Positions 9,743-18,014 of a DNA stretch of 41,666 nt are shown in pieces (the first letter of the stretch is position 1; every line of letters starts with the position of its first letter). Below the pieces are notes generated by a model, which was given only the letters and a program-made list of their open reading frames with translations, did not search any database and had not been told where the DNA came from. A program made the position numbers and the translations under genes. The stretch spans positions 1 through 41,666 of the forward strand of contig JAJYIW010000003.1 in assembly GCA_021789855.1 (NCBI GenBank). Direction: 5' to 3'. This stretch comes from Chloroflexota bacterium (GTDB lineage Bacteria > Chloroflexota > Anaerolineae > Anaerolineales > Anaerolineaceae).

Positions 9743-10906
9743 ATGACCATTTCCATCCAACCTGTCATTGTCGCTGAAAACAATCCGGTAGCCTTCCATA
9801 TCTCTGGACTGACGCCCGGCCAGGATTACCAGCTTAAGCTCCTCGTGGTGGCTGAAAGTGGCACCCGCTATGAGAGCATGGCCTCCGCTTCGGACAGCGG
9901 CCAGGTGGCCTGGCAACTGGAGGCCGGCTGGAGTGGTGAAGCGTTGATTGACCTCATCCCTTCCGCCGGCGACCGCGCTGCCGCCACGCTCCACGTCTTC
10001 GCGGTCCCGGCTGAGCTGGCCCGGCGTATCCCTCTGCGGGTCGATTTCCATATCCACACCCGCTATTCAGACGGGCATAGTACGCCCGCGGAGATGGTGA
10101 TCCGGGGGCGGGAGTTAGGCCTGGACGCGTTGGCTATCACCGATCACAATCGCTTCGATCCCTCCCTGGAGGGGATAAAGGCCGCCCATGATTTAGGCCT
10201 GGGCCTGATGTGTTTCACCGGCGAAGAGATCACCGCCTATGACTGGCACCTCCTCTCGATTAATGCCACCGCGGACGTCCAGCCCGAAGATACCGGCGAA
10301 ACCGGGTTGGTAAACGCGCTTGCACGGGTGCATGCCCTGGGCGGTAAGGCTTACCTCGCTCACCCCTACTGGATCGGCAGCCGCCAGCGCAACATGCCCT
10401 CGGCGGATTATGATCGCCTCCTGGCAGAAGGCGGCCTGGATGGGATCGAGCTGCTGGGAGATGTCGCCTGGGAAGAGAACCTGCTCTCCATTACCCGTTA
10501 CCATGACCTGCCCCTCGAAGAACGCCCGCCTATCCTGGGTAATTCAGATACCCATTGGGCCAAACACACCTTTGGCGGGTATTGGACGCTGGTCTTTGCC
10601 CAAACGCAGGATCAGGCCGGCGTCCTGGATGCCATTGCCGATCATCATGCGGTCGCCTGCGCCAGGCTGTTAGCCGGCCCGGCGGCGCGCCAGCCCCAGG
10701 ATGAAATCCTGGCCTTTGGCCCCTTCAAACAGGTTGAGCTGGCGCTTTTCCTGGAACGCTATGTGTTCCCCGAGCACGACCGCCTCTGCCGCCTCGAAGC
10801 CGGCCTGGCCTGGCGCCGGCTTGCTGGCGAGGACCTGCCCTCTTCAGCGGTCCGGCAGGCCGCCGAAGAGGTTAAAACCTTCATGCGGCGCTGCTTTGGA
10901 GACTAG
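9743..10906 (+). CDS. PHP-domain metal-dependent phosphoesterase (CehA/McbA-like) with N-terminal beta-sandwich-like region
   Basis: VDFHIHTRYSDGHSTPAEMVIRGRELGLDALAITDHNRF...AYLAHPYW...ILGNSDTHW; metal-binding motifs of PHP enzymes. Confidence 0.9.
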   Translation: MTISIQPVIVAENNPVAFHISGLTPGQDYQLKLLVVAESGTRYESMASASDSGQVAWQLEAGWSGEALIDLIPSAGDRAAATLHVFAVPAELARRIPLRVDFHIHTRYSDGHSTPAEMVIRGRELGLDALAITDHNRFDPSLEGIKAAHDLGLGLMCFTGEEITAYDWHLLSINATADVQPEDTGETGLVNALARVHALGGKAYLAHPYWIGSRQRNMPSADYDRLLAEGGLDGIELLGDVAWEENLLSITRYHDLPLEERPPILGNSDTHWAKHTFGGYWTLVFAQTQDQAGVLDAIADHHAVACARLLAGPAARQPQDEILAFGPFKQVELALFLERYVFPEHDRLCRLEAGLAWRRLAGEDLPSSAVRQAAEEVKTFMRRCFGD

Positions 10907-10908
10907 CC

Positions 10909-12015
10909 ATGGATTACGCCCAGGTTCAAAAACCAACCTTGATTTTAAATCAGGCGCGCTGCCAGGCGAACATAAACCGCATGGCCGCAAAAGCCAGGGC
11001 CAACCGGGTTCGCTTCCGGCCGCACTTTAAGACCCACCAATCCGCCGGCGTTGGCGAATGGTTTCGCGCCGCCGGCGTGGACGCCATCACGGTTTCGTCG
11101 GTCGATATGGCAACCTATTTCGCCGGCCACGGATGGAAGGATATCACCCTGGCTTTTTCGTTGAATTGGCGGCAGATGGCAGACATCGATGTCCTGGCCC
11201 AACGGGTGCGCCTGGGCCTGTTGTTCGAATCGCTGGAAAGCGCGGCGTTTGCTTCGGAGCGCCTCAGCCATCCCGTGGATGGATGGATCAAGGTGGATGT
11301 GGGCGCCCACCGGACGGGCATCCCGGTCGAAAACACCGCCGAAGTGATCGCCCTGGCAGGCGCCCTAGACCGCTCCGGTATCATCCATCTCAAGGGGTTG
11401 CTGACGCATGCCGGTCACACCTACCACGCAGCCGGCCGCGCCGCCATCGCGGCCATTTACCGGGATTCCGTCGAGCATCTCAAAACCCTGGCAGGCCGGC
11501 TGGCTCAGGCCGGCTACCCGGGTGTAGAGCTATCGGTCGGCGATACACCCGCCTGCTCGCTGGTTGAGGATTTTCTCGGCGTCGACGAAATCAGGCCAGG
11601 TAATTTCGTGTTTTACGACGCCATGCAATGGCAAATCGGTAGCTGCCGGGAAGAAGACATCGCCCTGGCAGTAGCCTGCCCGGTCGTCGCTCGACATGCC
11701 GGCCGGCGGGAAGTCGTCCTATACGGCGGCGCCATCCACCTGTCTAAGGAGCTGATGATGATGGATGATCACCCATCCTACGGGTTGGCGGCTTACCCCA
11801 CCCTGGATGGATGGAGCCATTTCCTGTCAGGCGCTTACGTTTCCTCACTCTCCCAGGAACACGGCCTCGTCAAAGTATCCCAGGCAGATTTTGAGCAAAT
11901 TCATGTCGGGGATCTCTTGATGGTGATCCCGGTCCATTCCTGCCTGGCAGTCGATTGCCTGGCTACCTACCTGACTTTGTCGGGACAACAAATCGATAGC
12001 TTAAAATCCCGTTAA
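10909..12015 (+). CDS. PLP-dependent alanine racemase-N / D-threonine aldolase-D-serine dehydratase-like (DSD1) protein
   Basis: FRPHFKTHQSAGVGEWFRAAGVDAITVSSVDMATYFAGHG...KVDVGAHRTGI...GDTPACS; C-terminal PVHSCLAVDCLAT has the HxC metal-site pattern of this family. Confidence 0.85.
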   Translation: MDYAQVQKPTLILNQARCQANINRMAAKARANRVRFRPHFKTHQSAGVGEWFRAAGVDAITVSSVDMATYFAGHGWKDITLAFSLNWRQMADIDVLAQRVRLGLLFESLESAAFASERLSHPVDGWIKVDVGAHRTGIPVENTAEVIALAGALDRSGIIHLKGLLTHAGHTYHAAGRAAIAAIYRDSVEHLKTLAGRLAQAGYPGVELSVGDTPACSLVEDFLGVDEIRPGNFVFYDAMQWQIGSCREEDIALAVACPVVARHAGRREVVLYGGAIHLSKELMMMDDHPSYGLAAYPTLDGWSHFLSGAYVSSLSQEHGLVKVSQADFEQIHVGDLLMVIPVHSCLAVDCLATYLTLSGQQIDSLKSR

Positions 12016-12026
12016 AGTGCTACACT

Positions 12027-12042
12027 ATCTCAGAAATGAGAT
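12027..12042 (+). repeat. Short perfect inverted repeat with GAAA tetraloop ahead of mgtA
   Basis: ATCTCA-GAAA-TGAGAT, a few bases upstream of the CAGGAG ribosome-binding-like sequence. Confidence 0.4.
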
Positions 12043-12063
12043 TCCCCCAGGAGCAAAAGCGCC

Positions 12064-14628
12064 ATGGATCAGACGACAGTTCCTCCTTCATCCTCTGTCA
12101 ATGAGCTCCTCAGCCGGTTCAATACGAGCCGCCAGGGACTGACCACGCAGGCTGGGCGAGAGCGCCTGGCCGAGTGGGGGCCGAACGATGCAGCCCCCAA
12201 AAAACATATCCCCGTTATCGTGCAGTTCCTCTCTTACTTTGCCAGCCCGTTGGTGATCATTTTGCTGGTCGCTGCGATCATTTCAGGGGTTCTGGGCGAT
12301 CCGATCAATGCTTCGATTATCACCGGCGTGGTCCTCCTGAGCGTGATCGTCAATTTCACCCAAACCTACCGTTCCCAAAAAGCGGTGGATGAGCTACGGA
12401 GCGGTATGTCTCCCACGGCCACGGTGCTGCGCGATGGGGAGTTTATCGAGCTCCCCCGGGTTGGCCTGGTTCCCGGCGATATCATCCGCCTGTCCGCTGG
12501 CGACCTGGTGCCGGCGGATGCTCGCTTGCTTGAATCCAAAGACCTCCACGTCCAGGAGGCTGCCCTCACCGGGGAATCGCTTCCGGCGGAAAAGGATGCA
12601 GGGGCGCCGGATGCTGCTCCTGCCGGCGATCACCACGACACGGTGTTCTTTGGCACCTCCGTGGTGAGCGGCGCCGCCACCGCCCTGGTCTTTGCTACCG
12701 GCGTTCACACGGAATTTGGCGACATCGCCGCCCGCCTGGCCGCCCGCCCACCCGAATCGGAGTTCGAACGCGGCACCAGGCGCTTTGGCTTTCTGATTAT
12801 GCAGACCGTCTTCTTCCTCGTCGTTTTCGTGCTGATGGTCAGCATCCTGCTCAAGCGCGACACTATGGAGTCGCTCCTCTTCGCCGTGGCCCTCGCCGTC
12901 GGCCTGACCCCCGAATTCCTGCCCATGATCACCACCGTGACGCTGGGCAATGGCGCCGTGCGCATGGCCAAAAAGAAGGTGATCGTCAAGCAGGTGGCCG
13001 CCATGCAAAATTTCGGCAGCATGGACATCCTGTGCAGCGATAAGACCGGCACGCTCACCACCGGCGAGATGACCCTTGAACGCCATGTTGACCCGTCCGG
13101 CAAAGACAACGAGTCCATTTTCACCCTGACCTACTTGAACAGTTATTTTGAGACCGGCATCAAGGATGCGGCCAATGTCGCTGCCTTGAAAAAAGGCGGC
13201 ACGAACCCGCTGGACCTGGCCGTCTTGCGCCACGGGCACCCCGATATCAACGCGTACACAAAACTGGACGAAATCCCTTTCGACTTTGAGCGGCGGATGC
13301 TCTCGATCGTGGTGAAATGGGATGCCAAGCGCATCCTGATCACCAAAGGCGCACCCGAAAGCGTTATTGCGATTTGCAGCACCTATGAGGTGGATGGACA
13401 GCAGGCTGTGCTCGATGACGCCATGCGCAAGAAGACCGTCGCCGTCTACCAGGATCTGAGCAGCCAGGGCTACCGCGTGCTGGCGGTAGCCTACCGGGAT
13501 GTTCCAGAGCAGGCTGCTTACAATAAGGCCGATGAAAAAGACCTGATCTTGATCGGCTACGCGGCGTTTATCGACCCGCCCCTGCCAGATGCCTTGAAAA
13601 CCATCCAGGACCTGCATGTAGACGGGGTTGATATCAAGATTCTCACCGGCGACAATGACCTGGTTGCCAGGCACATCTGCACCCAGGTGGGCCTGGATCC
13701 GGGCGAAATCGTCCTGGGAAGTGACCTGGAGAAGATCAGCGAAGCGGCCCTGGCCCAGGTGGCCGAGACCACCACGGTGTTTGCCCGGGTTTCGCCCGCC
13801 CAGAAGAACCGCATTATCCTGGCGTTAAAACGGCGCAGCCACGTGGTCGGCTACATGGGCGATGGGATCAACGACGCCCCCTCGCTGCATACCGCTGACG
13901 TGGGCATCTCATTCGCCTCGGCCGTGGACGTCGCCAAGGATGCGGCCGATATCATCCTCATGGAACCTGGCCTGGATGTGCTTAACAACGGCATCATTGA
14001 AGGGCGCAAGGCCTTTGGCAACGTGATGAAATATCTCCTCATGGGCACCAGCTCAAACTTCGGCAACATGTTCAGCATGGCGGGCGCTTCCCTTATCCTG
14101 CCTTTCCTGCCCATGCTGGCCACCCAGATTTTGCTCAACAACTTCCTCTATGACCTGTCCCAGATCACCATCCCCAGCGATAACGTGGATGAAAGTTTCA
14201 CCCGCCGCCCCAAGCACTGGGATATCCGCTTTATCCGCAATTTCATGGTGCTGATCGGGCCGATCAGTTCGATCTTTGATTTTCTTACCTTTTATGTCAT
14301 GTTGCACCTGTTCCATGCCGATGAGATGCTGTTCCATACCGGCTGGTTCGTCGAATCGCTCATGACCCAGACCCTGGTGCTGTTCATCATCCGCACTTCA
14401 GGCAACCCGTTGCGTAGCCGGCCAAGCCGCCCGCTCACGTTCACCACTCTGGCTATCGTCATCGTGGGTATCATTTTGCCCTTCACCCCCCTGGCCGGAC
14501 CCCTGGGTTTTACCGCCCTTCCCAGCCACTACTTCATCTTCCTCTTCCTGGCCACAGCCACCTACCTGCTGCTGGTTCAATGGGCCAAGTCAAAGCTCTA
14601 TGCCCATATTTTTAAAGAAGAATTATAA
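12064..14628 (+). CDS. mgtA: Magnesium-translocating P-type ATPase (MgtA/MgtB family)
   Basis: EAALTGESLPAEKD, DKTGTLTTGEMTLERHVDPSGK, MGDGINDAPSLHTADVGISF, SNFGNMFSMAGASLILPFLPMLATQILLNNFLYDLSQITIPSDNVD; MgtA-type signature. Confidence 0.93.
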   Translation: MDQTTVPPSSSVNELLSRFNTSRQGLTTQAGRERLAEWGPNDAAPKKHIPVIVQFLSYFASPLVIILLVAAIISGVLGDPINASIITGVVLLSVIVNFTQTYRSQKAVDELRSGMSPTATVLRDGEFIELPRVGLVPGDIIRLSAGDLVPADARLLESKDLHVQEAALTGESLPAEKDAGAPDAAPAGDHHDTVFFGTSVVSGAATALVFATGVHTEFGDIAARLAARPPESEFERGTRRFGFLIMQTVFFLVVFVLMVSILLKRDTMESLLFAVALAVGLTPEFLPMITTVTLGNGAVRMAKKKVIVKQVAAMQNFGSMDILCSDKTGTLTTGEMTLERHVDPSGKDNESIFTLTYLNSYFETGIKDAANVAALKKGGTNPLDLAVLRHGHPDINAYTKLDEIPFDFERRMLSIVVKWDAKRILITKGAPESVIAICSTYEVDGQQAVLDDAMRKKTVAVYQDLSSQGYRVLAVAYRDVPEQAAYNKADEKDLILIGYAAFIDPPLPDALKTIQDLHVDGVDIKILTGDNDLVARHICTQVGLDPGEIVLGSDLEKISEAALAQVAETTTVFARVSPAQKNRIILALKRRSHVVGYMGDGINDAPSLHTADVGISFASAVDVAKDAADIILMEPGLDVLNNGIIEGRKAFGNVMKYLLMGTSSNFGNMFSMAGASLILPFLPMLATQILLNNFLYDLSQITIPSDNVDESFTRRPKHWDIRFIRNFMVLIGPISSIFDFLTFYVMLHLFHADEMLFHTGWFVESLMTQTLVLFIIRTSGNPLRSRPSRPLTFTTLAIVIVGIILPFTPLAGPLGFTALPSHYFIFLFLATATYLLLVQWAKSKLYAHIFKEEL

Positions 14629-14646
14629 AGCCCGAGGTCATGAGCC

Positions 14647-15456
14647 ATGCCTGAGTTACCTGAAATCGCAAATCTGGCTTCGCAGATGGACCGGCACCTG
14701 TCCGGTAAGCAAATCAGTTCGATAGAGATCGTCCAGCCAAAATGCCTGAACCTTCCCACCGGAGATTTTTCACAGGCGCTCACGGGCGCCCGGATCGACC
14801 AAGCCAGCTACCATGGCAAATGGATCCAGGTACACACCAGCCAGGGCTGGCTGTTGATCAACCTGGGCATGGGCGGGGAAATCTTGCTCACCACCCGCCA
14901 GGAATTGCCTCCAAAATGGCGGGCTATCTTTGATTTTGGAGATGCGACCTGCCTGGCCATCAACTTCTGGTGGTTCGGCTACCTCCATTACGTACCAGAA
15001 GGAGCCCTGGAGACCCACGAGATGACTGCCAGGCTGGGGCCTAACGTGCTGGATCTATCCAACGATGACCTGCGCCGCCTGATTAAAGGCCAGCGGGGGA
15101 CCATTAAATCCTTCTTGTTGGATCAATCCAAAATGGCCGGCATTGGCAACGCTTACATCCATGATATTTTATTCCTCGCCCGACTGCACCCTCAGCGCAA
15201 GATGGACGGCCTGGCACCCGGCGAAATCGATGCCCTGGCCGCCGCCATCCAGCAAGGCCTGCGCCCCAGCCTGGATAAAGGCGGCGCCTTCTACGAAAAA
15301 GATATTTTTGGCCGGCAAGGCGGCTTTAGCATGGACGATATTCTCATTGGCTATAAGGAAACTCAACCCTGCCCTGCCTGTGGAACCCCGATTATTAAAA
15401 TAAAGACGGGCAGCACCAGCTCCTTCATCTGCCCCCATTGTCAGCCGGCCGGTTAA
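14647..15456 (+). CDS. Fpg/Nei family DNA glycosylase-AP lyase
   Basis: N-terminus MPELPE, helix-two-turn-helix GIGNAYIHDILFLARLHPQRK, C-terminal zinc finger CPACGTPIIKIKTGSTSSFICPHC. Confidence 0.93.
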   Translation: MPELPEIANLASQMDRHLSGKQISSIEIVQPKCLNLPTGDFSQALTGARIDQASYHGKWIQVHTSQGWLLINLGMGGEILLTTRQELPPKWRAIFDFGDATCLAINFWWFGYLHYVPEGALETHEMTARLGPNVLDLSNDDLRRLIKGQRGTIKSFLLDQSKMAGIGNAYIHDILFLARLHPQRKMDGLAPGEIDALAAAIQQGLRPSLDKGGAFYEKDIFGRQGGFSMDDILIGYKETQPCPACGTPIIKIKTGSTSSFICPHCQPAG

Positions 15457-15974
15457 GCGCCCTCGCAGAGGTCTATCGCCCAATCATTGCAGCGCATGGA
15501 ATGGCCTGGCGGGTACTCAAAGTCGACCGGCCCGAGCAGCCCGAACCCTGCCTTCCGGCAGACGGCGTTGGATGGGCCGTTGTCCACCGCAGGAAAAGCA
15601 TGCATAGGGCGACATGGTCTGGCGGTCCGAGCTCGCTCGATCAGGGTTGCGGCCGCCTGGGTCGCGACCCCTTGCCCCTGAAACTCCGGCAACACGCTCC
15701 AGCCTGTCTCCCAAACCATCTGTCCCTGCCACTCGCGCTCCCAATAACCAATGGAGCCGGCTGGGGTGTGCGTCGCTCCCACGGCCACCACAAACATAGT
15801 CCCACCCTCATCACGGCTGCTCTGGCAATAGCGCGCATGGCGCAGGCGGATCGCTTCCAGGCTCTCGGGGCCGCCCAGGTGCTCGGTCATTGCCGGATCG
15901 CCCATTAATCGCTCCAAAAGAGGTAAATCCCCATCCGACCAGGGTCGAAGAGTCACTTCCAGGCGCCCGTCCAT
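15453..15974 (-). CDS. GNAT family N-acetyltransferase
   Basis: VTLRPWSDGDLPLLERLMGDPAMTEHLGGPES...WETGWSVLPEFQGQGVATQAAATLIERAR...NGPSNAVCRKAGF; acetyl-CoA binding motif. Confidence 0.9.
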   Translation of the reverse strand: MDGRLEVTLRPWSDGDLPLLERLMGDPAMTEHLGGPESLEAIRLRHARYCQSSRDEGGTMFVVAVGATHTPAGSIGYWEREWQGQMVWETGWSVLPEFQGQGVATQAAATLIERARTARPCRPMHAFPAVDNGPSNAVCRKAGFGLLGPVDFEYPPGHSMRCNDWAIDLCEGA

Positions 15975-16032
15975 CCTTTACACCTCTCAGATTAAAAACA
16001 TCTTACAAAAATGAAAATAGACAAATGTCTAC

Positions 16033-16061
16033 TTGTAATTTACCCTTAATTCGACTATACT
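16033..16061 (+). promoter_or_regulatory. Promoter of the dcw cluster (Pmra-like)
   Basis: TTGTAA (16033-16038)-N17-TATACT (16056-16061). Confidence 0.65.
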
Positions 16062-16070
16062 TTAGAGTAC

Positions 16071-16110
16071 AAGTGGTAGGAAGTGGATATTTGTGGGAAT
16101 AAGTGGATCG
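16071..16110 (+). promoter_or_regulatory. Four tandem MraZ-box-like repeats (10-bp period)
   Basis: AAGTGGTAGG / AAGTGGATAT / TTGTGGGAAT / AAGTGGATCG, contiguous and in register. Confidence 0.8.
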
Positions 16111-16129
16111 CCGGTCATCCCGGCGTTTT
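16109..16129 (+). terminator. Terminator-like hairpin in the mraZ 5' leader (candidate attenuator)
   Basis: CGCCGG-TCATC-CCGGCG followed by TTTTGCTTATTTT. Confidence 0.4.
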
Positions 16130-16154
16130 GCTTATTTTAGGAGACACAGAACAA

Positions 16155-16592
16155 ATGTTCCTCGGGCAATATGAGCACAACATCGATGAAAAAGGTCGCC
16201 TGACCATCCCGGCCCGATATCGTGAGCTGCTCAACGAGGGCGCCTATATTACCCGCGGATTTGATAAGAACCTGTACGTCCTGACAGCCACCTCCTTCCA
16301 ACACATTTATGATCAGGTCAACAGCACCAGTCTGACCAATGCTTCCTCCCGTTCGTTGCGCCATTTTCTGTTCGCCAATGCTGAACGGGTCGAAGTGGAT
16401 AAGGCTGGCCGAATCCTGATCCCCCAATTTCTTCGCGAGATTGCCCATCTCGACTCAAATGCCTTTGTCGTTGGCGCAGGCAGCTTCTTCGAAATCTGGT
16501 CGCCCGAAACGTGGACGCAACAAAACCAGCGCCTCAACGACGCAGATACAAACGCCGACCTTTACGCTGCTTTTGACCTCTCCGCAGCCTGA
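16155..16592 (+). CDS. mraZ: Transcriptional regulator MraZ
   Basis: MFLGQYEHNIDEKGRLTIPARYRELL... and VDKAGRILIPQFLREIAHLD; both SpoVT-AbrB-like halves present. ORF opens upstream at 16083; ATG at 16155 preferred. Confidence 0.96.
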   Translation: MFLGQYEHNIDEKGRLTIPARYRELLNEGAYITRGFDKNLYVLTATSFQHIYDQVNSTSLTNASSRSLRHFLFANAERVEVDKAGRILIPQFLREIAHLDSNAFVVGAGSFFEIWSPETWTQQNQRLNDADTNADLYAAFDLSAA

Positions 16593-16594
16593 AA

Positions 16595-17515
16595 ATGTCA
16601 GAGCTGCCGCACCTTCCTGTTCTTTACCAGGAAATTATACTATCGCTTCGTCCCTTTAGCCCGGGCCATTACATTGATGGTACGGTAGGAGCGGGTGGGC
16701 ATGCCTGGGGCATTCTGCAGGCCAGCCATCCAGCAGGTCGCCTCTTGGGCTTGGATGTCGATCCTCAGGCGCTTGAGCTGGCTCGCCGGCGACTATCCCC
16801 TTTTGGTGAACGGGTTAATCTGGTTCAGGCTTCTTACACCACACTGCGGAACCAGATGGCGAGCCTGGGATGGGCCTCAGTCGATGGGATCGTCTTGGAT
16901 CTGGGCGTGTCATCGATGCAGATTGACACCCCTGAACGAGGCTTTTCCTTCCAGTCGGATGGCCCCCTGGATATGCGCTTCGACCCGGCTCAATCGCTCA
17001 ATGCAGGGGCTCTGGTGAATGGCCTGCCAGAACGAGAGCTCGCCGATCTGCTCTGGCGCTACGGAGAAGAAGGCCACTCCCACCGGCTGGCTCGCGCCAT
17101 CGTCCAGGCCAGGCCGCTTCAATCCACCCGGCAGCTCGCTGAAGTAATTTCCAGGGCCACTCGCCAAAGGGGCAAAATTCACCCAGCCACACGAACGTTT
17201 CAGGCGTTACGCATCGCTGTGAATGAGGAGCTCCACGCCCTTGAATTGGTTTTACCTGCGGCGATCGACGCTCTGGCACCAGGGGGTCGATTAGCCATCA
17301 TCTCGTTTCATTCGCTCGAGGATCGCATGGTTAAACAGTTCGTCATCCGTGAAAGTCGCGACTGCATCTGCCCACCCGATCAACCCGTGTGTACCTGTGG
17401 CCACAAAGCCACCCTTAAAATCATTAACAAGCACCCTATCGAAGCCAGTCAGGAAGAGAAGGAGCTTAACACCCGTTCACGCAGCGCAAAGCTGCGCGTA
17501 GTTGAAAGAATTTAG
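16595..17515 (+). CDS. rsmH: 16S rRNA (cytosine(1402)-N(4))-methyltransferase RsmH
   Basis: LPVLYQEIILSLRPFSPGHYIDGTVGAGGHAWGIL, GVSSMQIDTPERGFSFQSDGPLDMRFD, HSLEDRMVKQF. Confidence 0.97.
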   Translation: MSELPHLPVLYQEIILSLRPFSPGHYIDGTVGAGGHAWGILQASHPAGRLLGLDVDPQALELARRRLSPFGERVNLVQASYTTLRNQMASLGWASVDGIVLDLGVSSMQIDTPERGFSFQSDGPLDMRFDPAQSLNAGALVNGLPERELADLLWRYGEEGHSHRLARAIVQARPLQSTRQLAEVISRATRQRGKIHPATRTFQALRIAVNEELHALELVLPAAIDALAPGGRLAIISFHSLEDRMVKQFVIRESRDCICPPDQPVCTCGHKATLKIINKHPIEASQEEKELNTRSRSAKLRVVERI

Positions 17516-17531
17516 GTGGCATGACTGTTGC

Positions 17532-18014
17532 ATGGAACAGACCATGACAAATCGACTTGTACAAGCTTACCGTCAGGCGCCTTGGCGAATCCAGATCCAA
17601 TGGATTGGCATTTTTGCCGTAGGGCTGCTCCTGGTAGCCCTCGTGGCAGGGTTTTACCTCAACATCACCACCCGCGCAGCCAACGCCGGCGCAGACATCC
17701 AATCGATGCTCTACCAGCAACAGGGCGAAGAGCGCGAAATTGCTGATTTAAATGCCCAGCTGGCGGAAATCACCTCGTCCAGTGCGATGGAAAAGCGCGC
17801 CGAGGCCTTAGGCTTTATCCCCATTGCGGTCGGGCAGCCCACTTACCTGGCTGTTCCTGGCTACGTCTCCGATCAAACGCCCAACCTGGCCCCTCCACCA
17901 TCCAACGCCATCGTCAATGCACCTCTAATTTTGCCCGACTACACCCAATCGTTGTGGGATTGGCTTTACAACAGCTTATCGCCCACCCTGACTAAAGGAA
18001 CGGTAAAGCCATGA
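17532..18014 (+). CDS. ftsL: FtsL-like division protein (single TM, short extracytoplasmic coiled coil)
   Basis: Position between rsmH and ftsI; one TM segment (IQWIGIFAVGLLLVALVAGFYL) then a heptad-like region (MLYQQQGEEREIADLNAQLAEITSSSAMEKRAEALGF). Confidence 0.75.
   Translation: MEQTMTNRLVQAYRQAPWRIQIQWIGIFAVGLLLVALVAGFYLNITTRAANAGADIQSMLYQQQGEEREIADLNAQLAEITSSSAMEKRAEALGFIPIAVGQPTYLAVPGYVSDQTPNLAPPPSNAIVNAPLILPDYTQSLWDWLYNSLSPTLTKGTVKP

Noticed and set aside
12394-13674. 426-aa minus-strand ORF antisense to mgtA
   Set aside because: Compositionally biased shadow ORF opposite a well-supported P-type ATPase.
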